Of a stretch of 64,000 nucleotides of DNA, positions 9,835 through 18,291 are shown piece by piece. This DNA comes from Caldithrix sp. (GTDB lineage Bacteria; Zhuqueibacterota; Zhuqueibacteria; Thermofontimicrobiales; Sulfurfontimicrobiaceae), in the NCBI GenBank assembly GCA_020722815.1, contig DYKB01000019.1, positions 38,139 through 102,138 of the forward strand, read 5' to 3'. Position 1 is the stretch's first letter, and the number at the start of each line of letters is the position of its first letter. The notes beneath the pieces are model-generated. The model did not search any database and was not told the origin of the DNA. It worked only from the letters and a program-made list of their open reading frames with translations. Made by a program: the position numbers and the translations under genes.

Positions 9835-10944
9835 ATGAAAATCTGTATTGATGCCCGGAAAATTACGGATCTGGGAATTGGAACATATTTGCAGAATATT
9901 CTGAATCAATTTTGTAAAATTGGCACAACTCACCAGTTCCTGCTGCTATTTGCACCGGAAATGATTGAAGCATTCCGACAAAAATATCCTTCACCAAAAT
10001 TTCAGCTCGAAATTGAAGCAGCACCGAAGTATTCAATCGCTGAATTATTTACAATTTCAAATAAAATAAAACGATATAAAGCGGATATCTATCATTCGCC
10101 TCATTATACGGTGCCTTTATTTAAGATTAGACCAACAATCGCGATTATTCATGATTTGATTCATTTAAAATTTCCTGAGTATTTAACTTCAAGCTTTGCC
10201 CGATATTATGCGAAATGGATGATGAAACATGCGATTTCAACTTCGGATCATATTATCACAATTTCCGAATGGTCGAAAAAGGATATAATCGAATTTTTTA
10301 AAATACCCGCTGAAAAAATAACCGTCGTTTATGGCGCCGTCGCAGATTCATTTCGAAAACTGGATGATGCATCAGTGAAGGAATTTTTAGATCACCAATT
10401 AAAAATCAATAAACCCTATCTTTTTTATTGCGGTGCTTTTAAACCACATAAAAATTTGATAACGCTATTAAAAGCCTTTCAACGGGTTGATCGGGAACTC
10501 TGCCCTTATTTGGTATTGGCCGGGGATGAACTTGCATCATATCCCAACCTGAAAGAACTGGTGATGCGGCTGGATTTGAAGGATCGGATCATCGTGCCCG
10601 GGAGAATTTTGACGGATCATTTAGTTTATCTCTATAATGGCGCGGCTGGCTTTATTTTCCCCTCGGAATATGAGGGCTTTGGGCTGCCACCCTTGGAGTC
10701 GATGCAATGCGGCGTGCCGGTGATTGCCTCAAATGCTTCCTGTATGCCGGAAGTTTTAGGAGATGCGGCACTTTATTTTGAGCCCAAATCAGTTGAACAA
10801 TTAACCTCGCAAATCAATCGATTACTTACGGATACCGATTTACGACAAAATTTAATTCAAAAAGGATTCGTCCAGGTTAAAAAATATTCCTGGCAAAAAT
10901 CCGCTCAACAAATACTGGATATTTATCAAAAGTTTGAAAAATGA
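9835..10944 (+). CDS. family 4 glycosyltransferase
   Basis: A 369-aa GT-B glycosyltransferase (GT4, glycosyl transferase group 1). It begins MKICIDARK with the glycine loop LGIGTYLQ. The C-terminal nucleotide-sugar-binding domain has [10 protein letters not shown], and the donor-binding [19 protein letters not shown] motif contains the family EX7E glutamates. The start is supported by AAGGA 8 nt upstream. It lies 61 bp after the GT2 gene and overlaps the next gene by 4 bp (ATGA), so translational coupling is likely. Part of surface-polysaccharide repeat assembly; sugar specificity unknown. Confidence 0.9.
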   Translation: MKICIDARKITDLGIGTYLQNILNQFCKIGTTHQFLLLFAPEMIEAFRQKYPSPKFQLEIEAAPKYSIAELFTISNKIKRYKADIYHSPHYTVPLFKIRPTIAIIHDLIHLKFPEYLTSSFARYYAKWMMKHAISTSDHIITISEWSKKDIIEFFKIPAEKITVVYGAVADSFRKLDDASVKEFLDHQLKINKPYLFYCGAFKPHKNLITLLKAFQRVDRELCPYLVLAGDELASYPNLKELVMRLDLKDRIIVPGRILTDHLVYLYNGAAGFIFPSEYEGFGLPPLESMQCGVPVIASNASCMPEVLGDAALYFEPKSVEQLTSQINRLLTDTDLRQNLIQKGFVQVKKYSWQKSAQQILDIYQKFEK

Positions 10945-12080
10945 AAATTGCCTTAATTCATGACTGGCTCACGGGCATGCGCGGGGGCGAAAAATGCCTG
11001 GAAGTTTTCTGTGAATTATTTCCGGATGCAACGCTGTTTTCCTTACTGCATCTTAAGGGGACTATGTCTCCTGCGATTGAAAAAATGGATATTCGGACAA
11101 GCTTTATTCAAAAATTGCCGTTTATTAAACAAAAATATCGACATTACTTGCCGTTATTTCCAACAGCAATTGAAGAATTCGATTTAAAAGGGTATGATTT
11201 AATCCTCTCTTCCAGTCATTGCGTGGCGAAAGGCGTTCTGACTCACCCCGGAACCATGCATTTTTGCTATTGTCACACCCCGATGCGCTATGTCTGGTCG
11301 ATGTACCATGACTATTTTGGACAGGGACGGGTGAAAGGCTTACAAAAGATGATTATCGCCTTTAGCAGCAATTATTTGCGGATGTGGGATGTCATCAGTG
11401 CCAATCGGGTGGATTATTTTATTGCCAATTCAAATCATGTTCGAAAAAGAATCGAAAAATATTATCATCGGGAAGCCGTGGTGATTCATCCGCCGGTGGA
11501 CACGGCCCGCACCTGGCTATCTGAAAAAAATGATGATTATTATCTGGTGGTTACGGCGCTGGTGCCTTACAAACGAATCGATATTGCTGTAAAGGCGTTT
11601 AATCAGTTGAATAAAAGGCTGGTCATCGTCGGTCAGGGCTCGGAAGAAAAATATTTAAAGAAAATTGCCGGAAAAAATATCGAATTTGTCGGTTGGGCCG
11701 TTGGTACGGAACTGCAAAATTATTATGCCAATTGTAAAGCCTTGATTTTTCCGGGTGAAGAAGATTTTGGTATCGTTCCGGTCGAAGCGCAGGCATTTGG
11801 AAAACCGGTCATTGCGTTGGGAATCGGTGGTGCCCTTGAGACTGTCCGGGGTATCTGGCCAACGCGGGATGGAAGTTATATAAATCAAAATGACGGGCAA
11901 ACCACGGGTATTTTTTTCCCTCAGGCAACGCCGGAATCATTGATAAAAGCGGTTGAGTTTTTTGAACAAATAAATTTTTCAGGGGAAATTATCCGTCGAA
12001 ATGCCCTGCAATTTGATAAAGAACTTTTTCGCCAGCGAATAAAATCATTTATTGAAGAGAAATCCGGAGTTCAGCGATGA
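10941..12080 (+). CDS. family 4 glycosyltransferase (WbaZ-like)
   Basis: A 379-aa GT4 glycosyltransferase of the type with IHDWLTGMRGGEK at the start and a CYCHTPMRYVW motif in the N-terminal domain, as in mannosyltransferases such as WbaZ. The C-terminal domain has the FPGEEDFGIVPVEAQAFGKP donor-binding segment. It overlaps both neighbours by 4 bp (ATGA at each junction), so it is the middle cistron of a tight polysaccharide operon. Mannose transfer is plausible by family resemblance but is inference. Confidence 0.88.
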   Translation: MKIALIHDWLTGMRGGEKCLEVFCELFPDATLFSLLHLKGTMSPAIEKMDIRTSFIQKLPFIKQKYRHYLPLFPTAIEEFDLKGYDLILSSSHCVAKGVLTHPGTMHFCYCHTPMRYVWSMYHDYFGQGRVKGLQKMIIAFSSNYLRMWDVISANRVDYFIANSNHVRKRIEKYYHREAVVIHPPVDTARTWLSEKNDDYYLVVTALVPYKRIDIAVKAFNQLNKRLVIVGQGSEEKYLKKIAGKNIEFVGWAVGTELQNYYANCKALIFPGEEDFGIVPVEAQAFGKPVIALGIGGALETVRGIWPTRDGSYINQNDGQTTGIFFPQATPESLIKAVEFFEQINFSGEIIRRNALQFDKELFRQRIKSFIEEKSGVQR

Positions 12081-13483
12081 GTGTCAAACGCGAAGGGGAG
12101 CTTTTCATCCCGTTTTTAAGCCTTGTTACCGATATACTGGTAGTGGAATTTTCGATGCTATTCGCCTACTGGCTCCGTTTTTATTCGCCGCTTGGCGCCT
12201 GGATTCCGGTTACTAAAGGCTTTCCACCTTTTCAGGCGTATCTGGAAGCCTCTGTTTTGGTGATGATCGTCTGGATTATTATTTTTCAGCATTTTGGCCT
12301 TTATCAATTACGCCGAAATGTAACACCCGTGGATGAATTCTATCAGATTATCAAAGCCGTTTCGCTGGGGATGCTGATCATGATGTCGCTCTCTTTCTTT
12401 TATCGGGATTTTTCCTTCTCCCGACTCGTATTTCTTTATATCTGGATCATCAGCATTCTTGTATTGACCTTCAGTCGCACGATACTCATTTCTATCGAAC
12501 ATCGTCGCCATCGGAACGGAAAGGGCGTTTTAAAAGTGGCGCTGGTGGGACAATCCCAAAAACTGCACGCTGTTATTGAAAATATTAACAAATTTCCTGG
12601 CCTGGGACTTAAAATTTGCGGCCATATTGGAGAAAAGAATGAGGCTTTCCCCCAGATGGCGCATCTTGGTCAAACCTCGGAATTACCTGAAATAATCCGA
12701 AATAAGGGAATTCACACCTTGATCATTGCGCCGGAAGAGCAGATGCGGGAGAATTTATGGTCAATTCTGAAACTTTGTGAAGGATTGAATGTCGAATTTT
12801 TACTTTTACCCGATTTAATGGAAATTTTTACCAATCAACTACAAATTTACCAACTTGGAGGAATTCCCACCCTGAGAATCCGGGATGTTCGGATGAAGGG
12901 GTGGCAAGGAGTCCTTAAACGTATTTTTGATGTGGTTTTTTCGTTAATGACGCTCATCATTTTATCCCCGGTATTCTTGGTGATCGGTTTCATCATCAAG
13001 CTGGACTCAAAGGGACGAATTTTTTACCGACAGGACCGGGTTGGATTTGATGGCAAGGAATTTATGATTTATAAATTTCGAACCATGCGTGAGGATGCTG
13101 AAGCACAAACCGGTCCGGTATGGGCTTCCGAAGACGATCCGCGGCGGACGCGGGTTGGAAAATTTTTGCGGCGAACGAGCCTGGATGAATTACCACAATT
13201 TTTTAATGTATTAAAAGGTGATATGAGTGTCGTGGGCCCGCGTCCCGAACGAAAATTCTTTGTTGAAAAATTTAAGACCCAAATTCCGCGCTACCTGGAA
13301 CGGCACCGGGTTAAATCTGGTTTAACGGGCTGGGCGCAGATTAATGGCCTGCGTGGAAATTCCTCCATTGAAGAACGAACGCAGTATGATATTTATTATA
13401 TTGAAAACTGGTCACTGGCATTTGATTTTAAAATAATCTTAAAGACCACCTGGGCGGTAATCGTGGGAGAGAATAGCTATTAA
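12077..13483 (+). CDS. polyprenyl-phosphate sugar-1-phosphate transferase (WcaJ/WbaP type)
   Basis: A 468-aa membrane enzyme that starts polysaccharide synthesis by moving a sugar phosphate from a nucleotide sugar to undecaprenyl phosphate. The N-terminal third has about four membrane helices, a CoA-binding-like Rossmann domain follows (VALVGQSQKL), then a fifth hydrophobic segment and the catalytic bacterial sugar transferase domain. That domain shows FYRQDRVGFDG, YKFRTM, LRRTSLDELPQ, VGPRPE and SGLTGWAQINGL in order. It overlaps the upstream glycosyltransferase by 4 bp. Glucose-1-phosphate is the commonest substrate of this class; the sugar here is not proven. Confidence 0.93.
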   Translation: MSVKREGELFIPFLSLVTDILVVEFSMLFAYWLRFYSPLGAWIPVTKGFPPFQAYLEASVLVMIVWIIIFQHFGLYQLRRNVTPVDEFYQIIKAVSLGMLIMMSLSFFYRDFSFSRLVFLYIWIISILVLTFSRTILISIEHRRHRNGKGVLKVALVGQSQKLHAVIENINKFPGLGLKICGHIGEKNEAFPQMAHLGQTSELPEIIRNKGIHTLIIAPEEQMRENLWSILKLCEGLNVEFLLLPDLMEIFTNQLQIYQLGGIPTLRIRDVRMKGWQGVLKRIFDVVFSLMTLIILSPVFLVIGFIIKLDSKGRIFYRQDRVGFDGKEFMIYKFRTMREDAEAQTGPVWASEDDPRRTRVGKFLRRTSLDELPQFFNVLKGDMSVVGPRPERKFFVEKFKTQIPRYLERHRVKSGLTGWAQINGLRGNSSIEERTQYDIYYIENWSLAFDFKIILKTTWAVIVGENSY

Positions 13484-13969
13484 ATGCATCAATTGATTTA
13501 TACAATCGGCCACTCCAACCGAACCTGGGAAGAATTTATTGCGCTTTTAAAACACTTTGAAATTCAGCTTCTCATTGATGTCCGACGTTATCCTGGATCG
13601 CAGCGTTTTCCCCATTTTGATCGGGAGTATTTAAAGTCCGGCCTGGAAAAATATGGCCTGAGTTACTTTTGGATTGGTGATCTGTTGGGTGGATTTCGAA
13701 CCGGTGGTTATGAGGAATATGGGCAGACCCCTGCCTATCGAAAAGGTGTTGAAAAAATTATGGAAATAGCAGCTCGGAAAGTGAGTACAATCTTTTGTGC
13801 AGAAAAAAATTATGCAAATTGCCATCGAATTCATATTGCCAATACACTTTTTGAGGAAGGCTGTCAGATTATTCATATTATGCGTGAAACGGAAATAGCT
13901 GATCATCGAAAGCTCGTGGAAATGCGCCGGCAAACCGAATTATCGCAACTGGATTTATTTAATTTATAA
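13484..13969 (+). CDS. DUF488 family protein
   Basis: A 161-aa DUF488 protein, recognisable from IYTIGHSNRTWEEF, LIDVRRYPGS, a central LLGGFR and the CAEKNYANCHR motif near the C-terminus. The family is widespread and its biochemical role is unsettled; its conserved Asp/Arg and Cys-His residues suggest a small-molecule or nucleic-acid binding site. The ATG follows the stop of the sugar transferase gene directly (0 bp apart), so it is co-transcribed with the polysaccharide operon. Whether it functions there or simply rides along is unknown. Confidence 0.85.
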   Translation: MHQLIYTIGHSNRTWEEFIALLKHFEIQLLIDVRRYPGSQRFPHFDREYLKSGLEKYGLSYFWIGDLLGGFRTGGYEEYGQTPAYRKGVEKIMEIAARKVSTIFCAEKNYANCHRIHIANTLFEEGCQIIHIMRETEIADHRKLVEMRRQTELSQLDLFNL

Positions 13970-14070
13970 ATCCAGAATTCATGAAATACGCGTAAAAATG
14001 GCCACAACATAAAGCGGCCACAAAAAAACAGATACATTTCTGTAGCTAACCTTTTATAAGATTATAAGTT

Positions 14071-15450
14071 ATGATGAATATTATCGAAATAATTGAAAAA
14101 AAGCGCGATGGGAAAACACTCTCCAAAGCCGATTTTGAGTTTATCATTAAACAATATTGCTCCCAGCAATTCCCGGATTACCAGATGGCAGCGCTTCTTA
14201 TGGCAATCTATCTCAAAGGATTGAATTTCGAAGAAACTGTCTGGCTAACCGACGCCATGTTAAATTCAGGCGAAAAAATCGATCTCAGCGCCGTGAACGG
14301 CATAAAAGTTGACAAACATAGCACGGGTGGGGTTGGTGATAAAGTGTCGCTTATTTTAGGGCCGATGGTTGCTGCGGCCGGCGTGCCCGTGCCAATGATC
14401 TCTGGCCGGGGATTGGGACATAGTGGCGGAACGTTGGATAAGCTGGAATCTATTCCCGGATTCAAGACGAACCTGACGCCCCGTGAATTTATCCAGGAGC
14501 TCTCTGAAATTGGCATCTCCTTTATTGGCCAGACCCAGACAATTGTACCGGCGGACAAGAAAATTTATGCATTACGTGACAGTATTGCCACTGTGAATTC
14601 GATTCCGTTGGTGACGGCCAGTATTATGAGTAAAAAGATCGCCGAAGGGACCAATGCGCTGGTTCTGGATGTCAAAGTTGGTACCGGTGCGTTTTTTAAA
14701 ACCGAAACCGAAGCGATTGAACTGGCGCAGAATCTGATTGCTGTGGGGAAACAGTATCATTTGCCGACAATCGCCCTCCTGACAGCAATGGATCAACCAC
14801 TGGGTCTTGCAGTAGGAAATTGGCTGGAAACCCGTGAAGCGCTCGATGCCCTGCGCGGGGAAGGCCCGGCCGATTTGATGGAAATTACGTATACCCTTGG
14901 TGCGCTCATGCTGCTTTCTGGTAAAAGAGTTCAAACGATTGCAGAAGGAATTAAAGAATGCCAGCGCGCCATCAAATCGAAAATGGCTTATAATAAATTT
15001 TTGCAGGTGGTGCAGTGGCAGTGTGGTGATATGCATGTCATTGAACATCCGGAAACCTATCCCCAATCACGATATGCGTTAACCATCAAAAGTCTTCATG
15101 AAGGCTATCTTCAAAAAATTGATGCAGTGATGATCGGCCGCATTTCGATGAAGCTGGGTGCCGGCCGAATGCGCAAAGAAGATGAAATTGACTATTCCGC
15201 AGGAATTTTGCTCCGCAAAAAAGAGGGGGAATATATCCAGCAAGGGGAAGTCCTGGCGGTTGCCTATAGCAATCAAAAAGAAAAACTCATTGCGGCGAAA
15301 AATGAGCTGAACGCTGCCTATAAAATCGGTCCTGAAGCCCCCCTGCCTGCCAAACGCATTCTTAAAATCATCGATGAAAATAGCGTTCAGGATTGGAATT
15401 ATGATATCTCAAATCTAATCAACTTTTCTTATAAGAACTCGTCATATTGA
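14071..15450 (+). CDS. pdp: pyrimidine-nucleoside (thymidine) phosphorylase
   Basis: A 459-aa (or 458 from the second ATG) nucleoside phosphorylase of the DeoA/Pdp family. It splits pyrimidine nucleosides with phosphate into base and (deoxy)ribose-1-phosphate for salvage. It shows the phosphate-binding VDKHSTGGVGDKVS motif, the SGRGLGHSGGTLDKLE motif, ALRDSIATV with the substrate arginine, and SIMSKKIAEG with the substrate lysine. The C-terminal alpha/beta lobe contains KLGAGR. I see no clear ribosome-binding site. The gene is 101 bp after DUF488 and is probably a separate unit. The deoA/pdp/trpD split cannot be made with certainty by eye; length and motifs favour Pdp. Confidence 0.92.
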   Translation: MMNIIEIIEKKRDGKTLSKADFEFIIKQYCSQQFPDYQMAALLMAIYLKGLNFEETVWLTDAMLNSGEKIDLSAVNGIKVDKHSTGGVGDKVSLILGPMVAAAGVPVPMISGRGLGHSGGTLDKLESIPGFKTNLTPREFIQELSEIGISFIGQTQTIVPADKKIYALRDSIATVNSIPLVTASIMSKKIAEGTNALVLDVKVGTGAFFKTETEAIELAQNLIAVGKQYHLPTIALLTAMDQPLGLAVGNWLETREALDALRGEGPADLMEITYTLGALMLLSGKRVQTIAEGIKECQRAIKSKMAYNKFLQVVQWQCGDMHVIEHPETYPQSRYALTIKSLHEGYLQKIDAVMIGRISMKLGAGRMRKEDEIDYSAGILLRKKEGEYIQQGEVLAVAYSNQKEKLIAAKNELNAAYKIGPEAPLPAKRILKIIDENSVQDWNYDISNLINFSYKNSSY

Positions 15451-15590
15451 CAATTCATCATCTACTAACGAATTAAATAACAAATGCTTATCAGAAGAAA
15501 ATTGTATCCATTCACAGGGTAATAAATGAACGCTTGTTATGTCCGTCCGTTAGCTAACGGATTATCGGACATTCATTTGTCGCAAGAAAT

Positions 15591-15622
15591 ATGGATTCCC
15601 GCCAAAAACATGCGGGAATGAC
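15591..15622. repeat. 32-bp dispersed repeat with hairpin, copy 1
   Basis: The 32 bases here are identical to 63458-63489. The core is ATTCCCGC, a short spacer CAAAAACAT and GCGGGAAT, so it can fold into an 8-bp hairpin. Confidence 0.8.
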
Positions 15623-15635
15623 AGCGTCGATCCAC

Positions 15636-15900
15636 CCGTGAACGGCATAGCCGTCAGGTTAAGGTTTTAACTCATTAAAAAATAAATGAATAGCCACGAG
15701 CTTTAGCTCGTGGATCTGTAGATTCCCCCCCACTCTTTTCCGGGCTTTTAAGCCTCTGTTTTAATTCACCCGTGGGTTAAAACCCACCGGTGGATTGGGG
15801 AGGCCTTGTTTTCCACGAGCTAAAGCTCGTGGCAATTCAATTACAACTTATTTAAATTCAAATATTTATATTCTTAACCTGACGGCGATGCCGTAAACGG
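15636..15900. repeat. MITE-like nested inverted-repeat element
   Basis: The outer arms 15636-15663 and 15873-15900 are inverted copies matching at 25 of 28 positions (core GCCGTCAGGTTAAG). Inside lies a second inverted pair, CCACGAGCTTTAGCTCGTGG (15693-15712) and CCACGAGCTAAAGCTCGTGG (about 15812-15831), each itself a palindrome. A half copy of the outer arm recurs at 63840-63860. No coding capacity is visible. Confidence 0.75.
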
Positions 15901-16052
15901 TTAATTAATACGACATTTAATGCTATAATTTTAAATTACTTATCGCATTAAAGCGGCAATGAAATTTTATTTATTTGCGAAATCGGTGTAATCGGTGGTT
16001 TCAGGTGCCCTGGCTTAAAATTAATCAGGTTAAAAATTTTTTAATTTTCCCC

Positions 16053-16081
16053 TTGAATTTCAATAAAAATATTGATAAATT
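16053..16081 (+). promoter_or_regulatory. promoter for the BlaI/M56 operon
   Basis: TTGAAT at 16053-16058, 17-bp spacer, TAAATT at 16076-16081. The -10 box abuts the dyad operator that follows. Confidence 0.4.
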
Positions 16082-16117
16082 ATTACTACAATAGTAGTAA
16101 TGAAACTACAATCTGTA
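16082..16117. promoter_or_regulatory. BlaI/MecI-type operator region
   Basis: ATTACTAC AATA GTAGTAAT (16082-16101) is a perfect 8-bp dyad around a 4-nt centre, with the TAC...GTA half-site pattern of BlaI/MecI/CopY operators. A second, shorter dyad TACA ATC TGTA lies at 16107-16117. Both sit between the -10 box and the BlaI-like start, ideal for autorepression. Confidence 0.7.
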
Positions 16118-16141
16118 AAAATAAATTTAAATGGTGACAAG

Positions 16142-16522
16142 ATGAAGAAATTTCAATTTCTTTCCGATTTTGAATGGTCTTTAATGAAGATCATCTGGGA
16201 AAAGAAGGAAGCGACAGTTAAAGAAGTCTGGCAAATCGCTTTCCCGGCGCAGGAGAAGGCGTATACGACGGTTCAGACGTATATGGAGCGAATGGTCGAA
16301 AAGGGATTGCTCAAAAAACGCAAGTTAGGACTGGTGAATTTTTACAGTGCCAGAATATCACAACAGGCGCTGATGAAAAAATCAACAGAAACATTGGCTG
16401 ACCGGATTTTTAATGGTTCAATCGGCCAGTTTGCGGCCTTTTTGTTAAAAGATTGCCAGCTTTCGGAAAAAGAGCTGGAAGAAATTAAAAAATTAATCAA
16501 TGAGAAGGAGAATGCGCAATGA
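16142..16522 (+). CDS. BlaI/MecI/CopY-family transcriptional repressor
   Basis: A 126-aa winged-helix repressor of the BlaI/MecI family. The start LSDFEWSLMKIIWEKKEATVKEVW, split here between helix 1 and helix 2, leads into the recognition segment YTTVQTYMERMVEKGLL and the wing KRKLGLVNFYSA. The C-terminal helix is the dimerisation and cleavage region. An in-frame ATG at 16100 overlaps the operator, so I chose ATG 16142, which gives the normal family N-terminus. The stop overlaps the next start by 4 bp (ATGA), coupling it to the M56 sensor. By family precedent the M56 protein cleaves the repressor on signal; the repressor would control at least its own operon through the dyad just upstream. 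Confidence 0.9.
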   Translation: MKKFQFLSDFEWSLMKIIWEKKEATVKEVWQIAFPAQEKAYTTVQTYMERMVEKGLLKKRKLGLVNFYSARISQQALMKKSTETLADRIFNGSIGQFAAFLLKDCQLSEKELEEIKKLINEKENAQ

Positions 16523-18291
16523 GTATTCATCTCCTCAACGATCTTGGGAATTATTTTGTCGAGTTGATAATCAATATGTCGATTGGTGGAAGCATTTTGC
16601 TACTGACCATCATGACATTATCAACAATTTTTCGGCAAAAATCGGCCTCGTTTCATTATCTTCTCTGGTTAATTGGACTTTTTCCGTTTATTTTGCCGCA
16701 GGGAATCCCGCTCCCGACTTTCTTTGAAAAAAACATTCAATCGACGATGCCAATAATCTCATTCAATCCACTACAGATGACTTCTGTACCATCTGTTCTC
16801 CCCAATGAGTTGAATTGGAAAGCAATCGTATTTATTGGTTGGAGCAGCATTACGCTAATTTTGATTTGTTATTTATTAATTGAAAATAAAAGATTTAGAA
16901 AACAGATTGTATCTGTTGAGCCATTTGAATTTAATTTGCCTTGTTTACTCAAAATTAAACCAGATCGAATTTTTCTATCGGAAGATGCTGTATCGCCCTT
17001 CACTTCTGGTTTAATTTTTCCAAAAATTTATCTCCCACTGGTTGCAAAATCCTGGTCGGCGCAGGAATTGAATTTTGTGATTCAGCATGAACTGGCCCAT
17101 ATTCGGCGTCGGGATTTATGGATAATTCCCCTTCAGGCGATTGTCCAGATACTCTTTTTCTTTCATCCAATACTCTGGTTTTTAAACCGACGAATCAATT
17201 ATTTCCGGGAATTATCCTGTGACGATTACGCCATTGCCACTTCGGATGATTCAGGCGTGGCTTATTCGAAATTTTTATTAAAAAATTACCAATTTCAAAA
17301 TAAATTTGAATTTGCCTGTCTTTTTTCAAGTTGTTTTGGCCAGCGAAGCTCAACTTTGATGAAAAGATTTCACTATCTTTTAAATCGGAAGGAACAAAGT
17401 ATGATAAAACTATCACGTTTTCAAAAAATTGTAATTTTTGGGGTGCTGGTTCTGGCTGTTTTTCTGGTTGGTCAGAATCGTACCCATGCCAACCCTTTTC
17501 GTTCAATAAAAAATTCGTTAATACAAATTAATAATGAAGAGGTCGATACTTTAAAACTTTTTTATGATATCCCGCCACAACCGATAGGTGAAGATTTAAA
17601 GGGCTTGGGTAAATATATTCAATATCCGGATGAACTTTTAAAAAAAGGAATCGAAGGTGGTGTACTGCTCAAAGTTTTTTTTGATGAGAACGGGAATCCC
17701 CTCGATTTTCAACGATTACTTGCCCATGAAATAATAAGGGCAGAAAAGGAAAATTCAACTATACGATCTCAGAAAATCGATTATGATTATGGTATGGCTG
17801 AAGCCGCTATAGAAGGGATAAAGAAGACGAAATGGAGTTCAGCACAGTATGAAGGGAAGCCTGTCGGTATTTGGTTTTTAATGGAATTTGTATTTAGACC
17901 TCAAAAAGAGCTAAATCAAAAACTTCGTGTTGATGTTTATTATTCAGAAACATTTGGCCCTCAAGCCGATTCAAAAAAAGTTCAATTTGTCGCTGATGAT
18001 ACCCCCCCAGAACCGATTGGTGGTTTTGAGGCCATTCAGCAAAATCTGGTTTATCCGGAATTGGCGAAAAGAGCCGGAATAGAGGGGACAGTATATTTGC
18101 AAGTGTTAGTTACCGAGACTGGTCAGGTCGAGGATGTAAAAGTTGTTAAATCACTTGGTTTAAATAATGGGCTGGATGAAGCCGCCATTGAGGCCGTTAA
18201 AAAGACCCAATGGACTCCAGCCCAACAAGGAGGTAAACCAGTCAAAACCTGGATTTCAATTCCTGTTCGTTTTAAAATAAACAAGAATTAA
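16519..18291 (+). CDS. M56 (BlaR1/MecR1-like) membrane metalloprotease with two TonB C-terminal domains
   Basis: A 590-aa sensor-protease. The N-terminal half has about five hydrophobic segments and a zinc-protease site HELAH at residues 190-194, followed by RRRD and the downstream ELSCDDYA segment with a further acidic ligand, as in BlaR1/MecR1 peptidases. A last membrane helix (about 296-313) leads to a periplasmic part with two TonB-C-like domains: about 352-460 (PPQPIGEDLKG, then GGVLLKVFFDENG) and about 490-590 (PPEPIGGFEAI, then GTVYLQVLVTETG, then TKTQWTPA-like AVKKTQWTPA). There is no penicillin-binding domain, so the signal is probably not a beta-lactam. It is translationally coupled to the BlaI-like repressor and converges with the molybdoenzyme operon (4-bp overlap at the 3' ends). 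Confidence 0.9.
   Translation: MSIHLLNDLGNYFVELIINMSIGGSILLLTIMTLSTIFRQKSASFHYLLWLIGLFPFILPQGIPLPTFFEKNIQSTMPIISFNPLQMTSVPSVLPNELNWKAIVFIGWSSITLILICYLLIENKRFRKQIVSVEPFEFNLPCLLKIKPDRIFLSEDAVSPFTSGLIFPKIYLPLVAKSWSAQELNFVIQHELAHIRRRDLWIIPLQAIVQILFFFHPILWFLNRRINYFRELSCDDYAIATSDDSGVAYSKFLLKNYQFQNKFEFACLFSSCFGQRSSTLMKRFHYLLNRKEQSMIKLSRFQKIVIFGVLVLAVFLVGQNRTHANPFRSIKNSLIQINNEEVDTLKLFYDIPPQPIGEDLKGLGKYIQYPDELLKKGIEGGVLLKVFFDENGNPLDFQRLLAHEIIRAEKENSTIRSQKIDYDYGMAEAAIEGIKKTKWSSAQYEGKPVGIWFLMEFVFRPQKELNQKLRVDVYYSETFGPQADSKKVQFVADDTPPEPIGGFEAIQQNLVYPELAKRAGIEGTVYLQVLVTETGQVEDVKVVKSLGLNNGLDEAAIEAVKKTQWTPAQQGGKPVKTWISIPVRFKINKN

Larger units (their letters stand above)
15451..16052. other. repeat-filled intergenic region
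   Basis: No gene is visible in about 600 bp. It contains a short hairpin of the GTCCG/CGGAC type (about 15541-15570), a 32-bp dispersed repeat (15591-15622) and a nested inverted-repeat element (15636-15900), each listed separately. Confidence 0.6.
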
